Shown: piece after piece, positions 1-5,791 of the stretch
How positions within the stretch are numbered: the first letter of the stretch is position 1
Layout: every line of letters begins with the position of its first letter
NCBI GenBank assembly: GCA_938030915.1
Contig: CALHIO010000192.1
Coordinates: forward strand, 1-7,831
DNA: 7,831 bases
Direction: 5' to 3'
Source: an uncultured Gemmatimonadota bacterium
Lineage (GTDB): Bacteria > Gemmatimonadota > Gemmatimonadetes > Longimicrobiales > Gaopeijiaceae
The notes under the pieces: generated by a model
The model's database searches: none
Told to the model about the DNA's origin: nothing
Seen by the model: the letters and a program-made list of their open reading frames with translations, nothing else
Translations under genes and position numbers: made by a program

Positions 1-446
1 AGATCCTCACCGCCCGACACGGAGAGCGTCATGATCGGATCCGACTCCGGATCAACCCGCAGAATCGTCGGACGGCCTACGGTCTCGGGAAGGGATTCGC
101 GCACGTTGTCCATCCGCTCCCGGACGTTCAGCATCGCGAAATCCATGTCGGTGCCCCACGCAAAACGCAGGGTCACGAGGCTCACCCCGTACCGAGAGGT
201 GGACGTGACCCTTTCGACCCCCGGCACTGCAGCCGCAGCACCTTCGATCGGCTCGGTGATGCGCCGCTCGACCTCGGCCGGGGCGACCTCCTCGTACAGC
301 GTATAGATCACCAGCCTCGGGTAGCTGACGTCCGGCAGCAGATCGATCGGCAGTCGGGCGTACGAAATACCTCCGAGCAGAACGATCGCGAGGAAGAGCA
401 TCCAGACGGCGACCGGACGCTCCGTCGAGGTGCGCGGGACCGACAC
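1..446 (-). CDS. RND efflux transporter, inner-membrane pump subunit (N-terminal 148 residues, truncated by window edge)
   Basis: Proton-driven resistance-nodulation-division pump of the AcrB/MexB type, which would take substrate from the inner membrane or periplasm and pass it to the adaptor and outer-membrane channel encoded just upstream. The visible part begins MSVPRTSTERPVAVWMLFLA, with a first transmembrane helix at about residues 12-30. It is followed by the family hallmark LPIDLLPDVSYPRL and then the start of the porter domain, including EVERRITEPIEGAAAAVPGV, RYGVSLVTLRFAWGTDMDFA and LNVRERMDNVRESLP. The start is a GTG (446-444) rather than an ATG. It lies 3 nt after the stop of the outer-membrane factor and 7 nt after a GGAGG, so the reading is well supported. 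The gene continues beyond position 1; a full family member is about 1,000 residues or more. The wording resembles the multidrug (HAE-like) rather than the heavy-metal branch, but substrate cannot be told from this fragment. Confidence 0.93.
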   Translation of the reverse strand, partial: MSVPRTSTERPVAVWMLFLAIVLLGGISYARLPIDLLPDVSYPRLVIYTLYEEVAPAEVERRITEPIEGAAAAVPGVERVTSTSRYGVSLVTLRFAWGTDMDFAMLNVRERMDNVRESLPETVGRPTILRVDPESDPIMTLSVSGGED

Positions 447-449
447 CGA

Positions 450-1877
450 TCAGCCTCCCTGGCCGCGGGCGCCGGTCGCCCCCTCGCCTCGCACGGAGGC
501 TCCCACAGCTTCCTCCAGGGTGAGGAGCGCATCGACGAAGGCGTGACGAGCGGTGATGACCTGCCTGCGCGTGTCGGCCTCCTGCTGAAACGCCAAGCGG
601 AGCTCCTCGAAGGAGCGCGCCCCCAGACGGTACTCCTCCCTCGCCAGTGTCAGTGCTTCCTGAGCGATCGCGCTCGATCGATCGGAGAGTTGGGCCGATG
701 CCCACTGATTCTCGAGTTCGAGCAGGGAACCTCGGATCACCTCGTCCAGTTGCAGCCGGGCCTCCCGGTCCTGCTCGCGCTGGTTCCTCAGATCGATGGC
801 GGCCTGCTGCTGCTGCGCGCTCTGGCGAAAGACGCCATTGAGTACCGGGATCGAGAAGCCGACGAAAAACCGGCTTTCCAGATCCGTTCCGATCGACGTG
901 TCGAACAACGCCTCGGTTTCGGGCTCGTAGGACTGCCGGTACACATCCAGCCCGAATCGGACCTCGGGCCACCACGCCGTCTTCCTCTCGCTGAGCGCCA
1001 GCTCCGCGGAACGCAACCGGACGTCCGACTGCAGGAGCGCCGGATTCACCTCCAGCGCACGAGAGATCAGGGCCACCGCATCGAACCCGGACGGGTCGAA
1101 GAGGGGCAGTTCCTCCTCCTCGACCTCCAGCGGTCGATCGTCGGTGAGCCCCATCGCGGTTCGGAGCGCCAGAAGGGCTCTCTGGTACGTCGCTTCCTGC
1201 TGCTGAAGCGCCAGCGCCTGTTGCTCGAGCGCGAGTTCGGCATTCAGGATGTCGACGCGTGTGCGAAGGGCCAGGGAGAAGAGGCGCTCCGCGACGTCGA
1301 GGTCGATCTGGCGTGCGGCCACCAGCTCTTCTTCCGCCCTCATCAGCGCCTTCTGCTCCATCGCATCGATGTAGAGCCGCTGAACCTGGATTTCCACGTC
1401 CGTGCGAGCCCTCAGGAGAGCAACGTCACGGTCCTCGTTCGTGAGGCGCTGTCGTTCGTGCGTCTGAAAGAGCGAAGCGCCCTGCACGCTCCACGACAGA
1501 CCCAGGCTGTGGGACGTCTGGGAGAAGTAGTTCCACTCGGCCCCCGGGTTCGCGATCGGGTTCCCGAAGTTGTCCAGGGCTCGGCGCTGCAGATTCCCCG
1601 TGAAGGCGGTGCTGAACAGGGTCAGCTGGGCCCTCGGAAGCAGTTGCTCAGCCCACGTGGAACGCATCTCGGTTCCGTTGATCAGCGTCGCATTGGTCGC
1701 GCGCCGAAGGGCAGGATTGCTGCCCTCCGCCAACTCGAGCGCCTGGCCCAGAGAGAGCTGAATCGGATCGCGATCCTGAGCCTGAAGCGGTACTGCTCCA
1801 GCCATCGTCACGAACATGCAAATCGCTGTCTTTGAGTGGTTTACCCCACGCGATCTAAAGCTATGCAAGACACTCAT
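450..1877 (-). CDS. TolC-family outer-membrane efflux protein
   Basis: Outer-membrane channel of a tripartite efflux system, expected to form a trimeric beta-barrel with a long periplasmic alpha-helical tunnel. The 475-residue product has a signal peptide with a hydrophobic stretch at about residues 18-30 and likely cleavage after LQA (33). Two internally homologous OEP domains follow, roughly residues 40-240 and 265-460. Each opens with the typical NPAL signature (SNPALRRA at about 54, VNPALLQS at about 278) and each ends in long Gln/Glu/Arg-rich coiled coils. Segments such as GLSWSVQGASLF and FFVGFSIPVLNG fit the two beta-hairpins that build the barrel. The length is normal for the family. 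The ATG overlaps the adaptor's TGA as ATGA, and GGGAGG (1886-1891) lies 8 nt upstream, supporting this start although it gives a rather long n-region. The last 15 residues are Gly/Ala/Arg-rich and probably disordered. Confidence 0.95.
   Translation of the reverse strand: MSVLHSFRSRGVNHSKTAICMFVTMAGAVPLQAQDRDPIQLSLGQALELAEGSNPALRRATNATLINGTEMRSTWAEQLLPRAQLTLFSTAFTGNLQRRALDNFGNPIANPGAEWNYFSQTSHSLGLSWSVQGASLFQTHERQRLTNEDRDVALLRARTDVEIQVQRLYIDAMEQKALMRAEEELVAARQIDLDVAERLFSLALRTRVDILNAELALEQQALALQQQEATYQRALLALRTAMGLTDDRPLEVEEEELPLFDPSGFDAVALISRALEVNPALLQSDVRLRSAELALSERKTAWWPEVRFGLDVYRQSYEPETEALFDTSIGTDLESRFFVGFSIPVLNGVFRQSAQQQQAAIDLRNQREQDREARLQLDEVIRGSLLELENQWASAQLSDRSSAIAQEALTLAREEYRLGARSFEELRLAFQQEADTRRQVITARHAFVDALLTLEEAVGASVRGEGATGARGQGG
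454..459 (-). promoter_or_regulatory. Ribosome binding site deciding the GTG start of the RND pump
   Basis: Read on the minus strand this is GGGAGG, ending 7 nt before the GTG at 446-444 and lying inside the last codons of the upstream outer-membrane factor gene. No in-frame ATG lies near the start of the conserved N-terminus, so this site fixes the GTG as initiator. Confidence 0.7.
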
Positions 1878-3082
1878 CGCCCCGGCCTCCCACCCTCGGC
1901 TTCCACGTCGTCCACGAGGCGGATCGGCGTGTCGTGCGCGAGATAGTGGTGCCCGTCGATCAGCACGACTTCACCCGGTTCGACCATCCCCTGCTCCGGT
2001 CCCTCGCGGAGGATCTCGACATGAGTATCGTTCTCACGCCCGGGGTTCACGTAGCGCCATTTCGCGAGCGCTCCCGTGGGTCCTTCTTCATGCACGAAAA
2101 GCATCGTTCGCCGCTGCCCGGTACCCCGCTCCAGGATCGCGCTGCGGGGCACCAGAATCCGATCCGGCAGCGCTTCCGCGTCGAGTGACACCTCGGCGTA
2201 CATCCCAGGCTTGATGCGCCCGTCCCGATTCGGCAACAGCACGGTCACCCGCCCGGTGCGACTCTCCGGATCGACCACGGGATTGATCGTCTCGATGGCA
2301 CCCCCGAAGACCTCACCGGGGAACGCCGCGAAGGTCACCTCCGCCCGACGCCCCGCCGCCAGAAGGCCCAGTTCTGCCTCGAGGACCTGGACCTCGACCT
2401 TGATCGGGTCCAGGTCGACGATCGTCATCAGCTCGGTCCCCACGGTCACGTATTGCCCCTCTACGACTCCCAGATCCGCGACTCGGCCCCCGAACGGCGA
2501 GCCAACCCGGGTGCGAGCCAGCTGAAGCTCTGCCTGCCTCAACCGCACCTCGGCCTGATCCAGCCCACTTCGCGATCGAGCGATCCGTTCACGCTCACGG
2601 CGGATCGCCACCTCTTCGATCGCGTCGTCGAACAGGACCTGCTGGCGATAATCGGTTTCCGCCGCCAACAGATCCGCGCGCGCCTGAGCCACACCCAGCG
2701 CATGCTCGATCGTGTCGATCTGGACCAGACCGGTACCGACCGAAACCGGATCATTCTCTCGGACCGGGATCCGCATGATGATGCCGCCGACCTGTGCAGC
2801 GAGTGCTGTTCGGCGGTAGGCCTCTGCCTGGCCGGCGGCACGCACGCGAATCCAGAGCGTATCCAGGACGACCTGGGCACCGCCCACCGGCTGTGCCACG
2901 GTCGCGGAGAATTGCGGTGCAGCGTCCCCGTCCGGAGGCGCAATCCCCACAGGCGCGGCATCCTCGGTGGCGTCGCCACCCAGCAGGCCGTCGCCCACAA
3001 CGCGCCATACGACGCCCGCGCCGAGCAGGGCGAAGATCAACACGACAGTGACCAGACTGAGTGTGCGCCTGGAGTGACTCAT
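1874..3082 (-). CDS. RND efflux system periplasmic adaptor (membrane fusion protein, HlyD/AcrA family)
   Basis: Links the inner-membrane RND pump to the TolC-like channel. The 402-residue protein begins with a basic stretch and a single hydrophobic anchor or uncleaved signal at residues 9-27, with no lipobox cysteine, followed by an acidic, low-complexity linker to about residue 60. The order of domains is that of the family: first half of the lipoyl-like domain at about 92-123 (GGIIMRIPVRENDPVSVGTG), alpha-helical hairpin at about 124-190, rich in Arg/Glu/Leu, second lipoyl half at about 193-223 (GSPFGGRVADLGVVEGQYV), beta-barrel at about 225-305 (ending RIKPGMYAEVSLDA) and membrane-proximal domain at about 306-390. 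It is the first gene of the operon and overlaps the channel gene by 4 nt. The minus-strand GGGGGA 4 nt before the ATG is a usable ribosome binding site. The order adaptor-channel-pump differs from the textbook adaptor-pump-channel order. Confidence 0.95.
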   Translation of the reverse strand: MSHSRRTLSLVTVVLIFALLGAGVVWRVVGDGLLGGDATEDAAPVGIAPPDGDAAPQFSATVAQPVGGAQVVLDTLWIRVRAAGQAEAYRRTALAAQVGGIIMRIPVRENDPVSVGTGLVQIDTIEHALGVAQARADLLAAETDYRQQVLFDDAIEEVAIRRERERIARSRSGLDQAEVRLRQAELQLARTRVGSPFGGRVADLGVVEGQYVTVGTELMTIVDLDPIKVEVQVLEAELGLLAAGRRAEVTFAAFPGEVFGGAIETINPVVDPESRTGRVTVLLPNRDGRIKPGMYAEVSLDAEALPDRILVPRSAILERGTGQRRTMLFVHEEGPTGALAKWRYVNPGRENDTHVEILREGPEQGMVEPGEVVLIDGHHYLAHDTPIRLVDDVEAEGGRPGR

Positions 3083-3124
3083 GCATCCCCCGGAACGGGT
3101 GGTCTGAACGGCGGTCGGCTCGGC

Positions 3125-3142
3125 TCGTTCGTGCTCGAACGA
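3125..3142. promoter_or_regulatory. 18-bp inverted repeat upstream of the efflux operon, operator candidate
   Basis: TCGTTCG, a 4-nt spacer TGCT, then CGAACGA: perfect 7-bp arms, 43-60 nt upstream of the adaptor ATG. There is no T-run, and the site is in front of a gene rather than behind one, so a terminator is unlikely. Efflux operons are often controlled by TetR- or MarR-type repressors that bind short palindromes in this place, so an operator is the natural reading. No regulator gene is in the window to pair with it. A possible -10 (TAGAAT on the minus strand, 3201-3206) lies farther upstream, without a clear -35 box. Confidence 0.4.
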
Positions 3143-3279
3143 ATGTGAGACGCCGAGTCACGCACGCAGCGTTGCCGCCGACCGCTGTAGAGGACCGATG
3201 ATTCTAGCCGGTTCAGGCCCCAGAGCGACTCAGTCCCGAGTTCGCACTGGGTCAACCAGTCCAGGCACGCATCCGGAAG

Positions 3280-4503
3280 TCAGACGGCCGCGCCACTTCC
3301 GTACGTCCGTTCCACGTAGTCCTGGAGGATCTCCTTGAACTCATCGACCAGCCCGTCACCCTTCAAGGTCACGGTGTGGGCTCCATCCACGTACACGGGA
3401 GCTTTCGGCTCCTCGAACGTGCCGGGCAGGGAGATCCCGATGTTGGCGTGCTTGGACTCGCCGGGCCCGTTCACTACGCATCCCATGACGGCCACATCCA
3501 TCTGTTCGACGCCCGGATATGCCTTTCGCCACTCGGGCATCATCTCCCGGATGTAGGCCGTGATGTCCTCGGCCATCTCCTGAAAAAACGTACTGGTCGT
3601 GCGGCCACACCCGGGACATGAGGTCACCTGAGGCTCGAAATGCCGGATTCCCAGAGATTGCAGGACCTGCTGGGCCACCCGAACCTCTTCCGCGCGGTCT
3701 CCGCCAGGACTCGGCGTGAGCGAGACGCGGATCGTATCGCCGATCCCCTCCATGAGGAGCGGTGCGAGGCCGGCCGTCGTCGCCACAATCCCCTTCGCTC
3801 CCAGCCCTGCCTCGGTCAGACCGAGGTGAAGCGGATAATCGGACCGCGCCGACAGCATCCGATATACTCGATGCAGTTCGGGGACCGAAGACACCTTGGT
3901 CGAGAGCACGATGCGGTCGTGCGCGAGTCCGATCTCCTCCGCCAGCGCCGCCGAGCGGAGGGCACTTTCCACCAGCGCTTCCAGGAGAACGTCCTGGGCG
4001 TCGAGAGGCTCCGGACGCTCCGCGTTCTCATCCATGAGTTCGGTGAGCAAACGCTGATCGAGTGAGCCCCAGTTCACGCCGATGCGCACCGGCTTGTCGT
4101 ACTCCAGCGCGACCTCGACGATCTGGGTGAAGTTCGCGTCCCTGTGCTTGGTGCCCACGTTGCCGGGATTGATCCGCAGCTTGGCCAGAGCCCGGGCGGC
4201 CTCCGGGTACCTCGTGAGCAGCAGGTGTCCGTTGTAATGGAAATCTCCGACGATCGGCGTGTCGTAGCCCGCGGCGCGCAGCCGCGAGACGATGTCCGGG
4301 AGAGCCTGCGCCGCGTCGTCGTTGTTCACGGTGACGCGAACCAGCTGGCTGCCGGCGTCAGCCAGCAGCCGGATCTGGTCGTAGGTCGACTGAACGTCCG
4401 CCGTGTCCGTGTTCGTCATCGACTGGACGACGATGGGAGCATCGCCGCCGATACGGACACCGCCCACATCGACGGCAACGGTTTTCCTGCGTTCTGGGGT
4501 CAT
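3280..4503 (-). CDS. ispG: 4-hydroxy-3-methylbut-2-en-1-yl diphosphate synthase
   Basis: IspG/GcpE reduces the cyclic diphosphate MEcPP to HMBPP, the penultimate step of the MEP (non-mevalonate) isoprenoid pathway, in the cytoplasm. The 407-residue product starts MTPERRKTVAVDVGGVRIGG and carries APIVVQSMTNTDTADV at 22-37, RINPGNVG at 110-117 and GVNWGSLDQRLL at 142-153, all typical of the TIM-barrel domain. The C-terminal [4Fe-4S] domain has TSCPGCGRT with Cys296 and Cys299, and MGCVVNGPGE with Cys342 and the ligand Glu349. The Cys299-Cys342 spacing is about 11 residues longer than in the E. coli enzyme, as in the subtype I recall from Alphaproteobacteria and related lineages. The open frame continues 32 codons upstream, but that stretch is Arg-rich and unlike the family. 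The ATG at 4503 has GAGGG about 6 nt ahead and sits directly before conserved sequence. An adjacent GTG (4506) is a weaker alternative. Confidence 0.97.
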   Translation of the reverse strand: MTPERRKTVAVDVGGVRIGGDAPIVVQSMTNTDTADVQSTYDQIRLLADAGSQLVRVTVNNDDAAQALPDIVSRLRAAGYDTPIVGDFHYNGHLLLTRYPEAARALAKLRINPGNVGTKHRDANFTQIVEVALEYDKPVRIGVNWGSLDQRLLTELMDENAERPEPLDAQDVLLEALVESALRSAALAEEIGLAHDRIVLSTKVSSVPELHRVYRMLSARSDYPLHLGLTEAGLGAKGIVATTAGLAPLLMEGIGDTIRVSLTPSPGGDRAEEVRVAQQVLQSLGIRHFEPQVTSCPGCGRTTSTFFQEMAEDITAYIREMMPEWRKAYPGVEQMDVAVMGCVVNGPGESKHANIGISLPGTFEEPKAPVYVDGAHTVTLKGDGLVDEFKEILQDYVERTYGSGAAV

Positions 4504-4529
4504 CACCCGCCCTCGCGCGCGGCTGGAGC

Positions 4530-4541
4530 TTCGGTGCCGAA
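4530..4541. promoter_or_regulatory. 12-bp palindrome in the ispG leader, possible operator
   Basis: TTCGG-TG-CCGAA, perfect 5-bp arms with a 2-nt centre, between the candidate -10 box and the start codon of ispG. If the promoter at 4551-4579 is real, the palindrome would lie next to the transcription start, where a bound repressor would block transcription. Short GC-containing palindromes occur by chance in such DNA, so this is a weak call. Confidence 0.2.
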
Positions 4542-4550
4542 ACCGGGTGG

Positions 4551-4579
4551 AATCTATCCGGGTCCCCGTGCCCCACCAA
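4551..4579 (-). promoter_or_regulatory. Sigma70-type promoter candidate for ispG
   Basis: On the minus strand TTGGTG (4579-4574) and TAGATT (4556-4551) are separated by exactly 17 nt, which places a transcription start near 4544 and gives a leader of about 40 nt to the ATG at 4503. The match to the consensus boxes is partial (3 of 6 and 4 of 6). It lies within the spurious N-terminal extension of the ispG frame, which agrees with the shorter start chosen here. Confidence 0.35.
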
Positions 4580-4614
4580 GGCGGAACCGCCCCGACCATC
4601 CGGGGTTCTCCTCC

Positions 4615-4630
4615 CTCTCATTTCTCTCAT
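4615..4630 (+). repeat. Tandem pair CTCTCAT-TT-CTCTCAT in a pyrimidine tract before the CDGSH gene
   Basis: Two identical 7-nt copies (4615-4621 and 4624-4630) with a 9-bp period lie within an almost pure C/T stretch from about 4606 to 4632. The tract ends 9 nt before the CDGSH start codon, where a purine-rich ribosome binding site would be expected. It may be chance, or a leader feature of the CDGSH mRNA. Confidence 0.3.
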
Positions 4631-4641
4631 CCGACCGCCAC

Positions 4642-4854
4642 ATGTCCGATCCAAAATTTCGAATTACCGTGTCCGAGACCGGCTCGTATAAAATTGAAGG
4701 CCCGGTGCCGCTGGTAGATCACGAAGGCAACCCGATCGAAACTCGTGAAGGAAAGCCGTTTTTCCTTTGCCGGTGCGGCCTTTCGTCGAACAAACCGTTC
4801 TGCGACGGCACCCACAATCGTCAGGAATGGGACCACGCCCTGGCTGATCGATAG
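4642..4854 (+). CDS. Small CDGSH-type iron-sulfur protein
   Basis: A 70-residue cytoplasmic protein made almost wholly of a CDGSH zinc-finger-like domain, which in this family binds a redox-active [2Fe-2S] cluster through three cysteines and one histidine. The signature CRCGLSSNKPFCDGTH is intact, giving ligands Cys43, Cys45, Cys54 and His58. Thr replaces Ser in the name-giving motif, which is common in bacterial members. The N-terminal half (KFRITVSETGSYKIEGPVPL) matches the beta-strand lead-in seen in small bacterial CDGSH proteins. There is no signal or membrane anchor, unlike the mitochondrial mitoNEET proteins. The ATG at 4642 begins directly at conserved sequence. The in-frame sequence upstream is antisense to ispG and was left out. 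No Shine-Dalgarno is visible, only a pyrimidine tract. It diverges from ispG. Its cellular role is not known from sequence; Fe-S or electron transfer is the family expectation. Confidence 0.93.
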   Translation: MSDPKFRITVSETGSYKIEGPVPLVDHEGNPIETREGKPFFLCRCGLSSNKPFCDGTHNRQEWDHALADR

Positions 4855-4892
4855 AGCGGGATTGGCTCGTGGGCGTGTGATTCCGCCCAAAA

Positions 4893-4904
4893 AAACATTT
4901 GTTT
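4893..4904. promoter_or_regulatory. AT-rich 12-bp inverted repeat overlapping the -35 box
   Basis: AAACA-TT-TGTTT, perfect 5-bp arms, inside the AT-rich stretch 4889-4905 that begins with a run of seven A. It overlaps the TTGTTT -35 candidate of the MORN-like gene, so a protein bound here would compete with RNA polymerase. Such an AT-rich patch stands out in GC-rich surroundings. It could equally be only an UP-element-like A-tract. Confidence 0.3.
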
Positions 4905-4927
4905 ACGCCGTCGGGCGGGTGTACTTT
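4899..4927 (+). promoter_or_regulatory. Promoter candidate for the MORN-like gene
   Basis: TTGTTT (4899-4904), a 17-nt spacer and TACTTT (4922-4927), preceded by an A-tract (4889-4895). The start of transcription would be near 4935, giving a leader of about 23 nt before the ATG at 4958. The pair TTTG (4898-4901) and TACTTTG (4922-4928) also comes close to the TTTG / TAnnTTTG promoter form of Bacteroidota, one base short in the -7 element. The site lies after the CDGSH stop codon, so this gene is probably transcribed independently, with possible readthrough from CDGSH. Confidence 0.45.
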
Positions 4928-4957
4928 GCCCGAGATTTCCTTCGGCCCCTGCGTGAT

Positions 4958-5644
4958 ATGTCCGACAGCGCTCCGGAAACGGTCAGAACGCCGCTCTTCA
5001 GCTCACCGAAAGCGCTCCTGAAGTTCACCGTGCTTCTGATCGTGTGCGCTCTCCCCTTTCTGTCGTCGGGGGAGCGGCACTTCGACGGGCTTGTGCGCGA
5101 CGGTCAGATCTACCTCGACCCGGGTGACATGGCGCCGTTCACGGGTGTCGCGGTCACGACCTACGCGGATGAGTCGAGTCGCATTGCGCAGCACCTCGGA
5201 ATTAGCGGAGGTCGCTATGAAGGCCCCTTCGAGCGCCTGATCAAGGACCACCGCCTCAGTTCGAAGGAAACGTACGAGGACGGGGTTCGGCACGGCCCCT
5301 ACGAGTGGTACTTCGAGAGCGGGGCGATCTTCGAGAAAGGTACGTATGTCGATGGTCGGCTCGACGGCCCCTACCGCGCGTACTGGGAATCCGGTGACTT
5401 TTACGAGGAGGGTTCTTATCGAAACGGGCAGTTCGATGGGCCCCGCCGCTGGTTCATGAACGGCCGGCTCGTAGAGATGGTCACCTATCGCAACGGGGTC
5501 ACCGAGGGGATCTACGAGCGGTATTCACTCGATGGTGAGCTCTCCATGAAGGGAATGCTGTTCGATGGTGATCCGTGCGGTCGATGGATCGAGAATGCGC
5601 AGGTGATCAACTACGTCACGTGTGGAGCGCACATCACGGAATAG
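4958..5644 (+). CDS. Exported MORN_2 / YwqK-like repeat protein
   Basis: A 228-residue protein of unknown function. A hydrophobic segment at residues 18-37 is a signal peptide or N-terminal anchor; Cys30 lacks a good lipobox. After a lead-in with APFTGVAV at 59-66 come four repeats of about 24 residues, starting at 106, 130, 154 and 177. They follow the pattern Y-x-D/N-G-x-x-x-G-P-x-x-x-Y/W-x-x-x-G-x-x-x-x-x-G, for example YVDGRLDGPYRAYWESG. A degenerate fifth begins at 201. This is the MORN_2 pattern that databases often label YwqK family antitoxin; that name is inherited and there is no toxin gene here. Cys207 and Cys222 near the C-terminus could form a disulfide in the periplasm. The open frame extends back to 4745, but that part runs out of frame through the CDGSH gene, so the ATG next to the hydrophobic segment is preferred. 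No Shine-Dalgarno is seen. A strong terminator follows. Confidence 0.88.
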   Translation: MSDSAPETVRTPLFSSPKALLKFTVLLIVCALPFLSSGERHFDGLVRDGQIYLDPGDMAPFTGVAVTTYADESSRIAQHLGISGGRYEGPFERLIKDHRLSSKETYEDGVRHGPYEWYFESGAIFEKGTYVDGRLDGPYRAYWESGDFYEEGSYRNGQFDGPRRWFMNGRLVEMVTYRNGVTEGIYERYSLDGELSMKGMLFDGDPCGRWIENAQVINYVTCGAHITE

Positions 5645-5661
5645 GGGGCCAGACCCCGACG

Positions 5662-5703
5662 AAGACGCCCTTCCTCCGCCGCCGGGGGAAGGGCGTTTTC
5701 TTT
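5662..5703 (+). terminator. Strong rho-independent terminator of the MORN-like gene
   Basis: The left arm 5662-5677 pairs with the right arm 5684-5699 around a 6-nt loop (GCCGCC). The core ACGCCCTTCC/GGAAGGGCGT is perfect; the outer and inner pairs are A-T and G-C with two G-T pairs. The right arm runs into TTTTCTTT (5696-5703), the expected U-tract. It begins 18 nt after the stop codon. On the minus strand the hairpin is followed by a mixed sequence rather than a T-run, so it should act poorly for the convergent peptidase gene. Confidence 0.9.
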
Positions 5704-5791
5704 GCCTCCGTTGGCGCATCGCCCTCGACCGCTGAATCATTTAGTGACCGAAAGACGGCGAAAGAGTATCTGCTCGGAGCCCGACGCCGCG
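5704..5791. other. Convergent intergenic spacer
   Basis: Nothing recognisable lies between the terminator of the MORN-like gene and the stop codon of the S41 peptidase gene. No separate minus-strand terminator hairpin with a T-run is seen here. Confidence 0.6.

Noticed and set aside
52..975. 307-codon minus-strand frame overlapping the pump and channel genes
   Set aside because: Out of frame with both real genes, Arg/Gly/Ala-rich, no motif; the pump and channel frames carry clear family sequence over the same bases.
543..1835. 430-codon open frame on the plus strand opposite the TolC-family gene
   Set aside because: Arg/Leu/Gln-rich translation without a recognisable domain, lying wholly antisense to a gene with clear OEP domains. 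Long antisense frames are expected in GC-rich DNA.
3201..3206. TAGAAT on the minus strand as the -10 box of the efflux operon
   Set aside because: Good hexamer but no acceptable -35 box at 16-18 nt, and it lies about 120 nt from the start codon. Kept only as a remark.
4504..4599. 32-codon N-terminal extension of IspG
   Set aside because: Arg-rich and unlike the family, overlaps the promoter candidate, and the downstream ATG has a good ribosome binding site directly before conserved sequence.
4870..4895. Hairpin TGGGCG/CGCCCA followed by A7 after the CDGSH gene, considered as a terminator
   Set aside because: The run after the stem is A rather than T on the coding strand, so it does not have intrinsic terminator form. 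The stem is only 6 bp and can pair alternatively with GGGCGG at 4913.
4745..4957. 71-codon N-terminal extension of the MORN-like protein
   Set aside because: It overlaps the CDGSH coding sequence in another frame and would bury the signal-peptide-like segment in the middle of the protein.
4958..5644. Toxin-antitoxin module suggested by the YwqK antitoxin label
   Set aside because: No toxin-like gene is adjacent, the protein has an export signal, and the label is a database habit for MORN_2 repeats.
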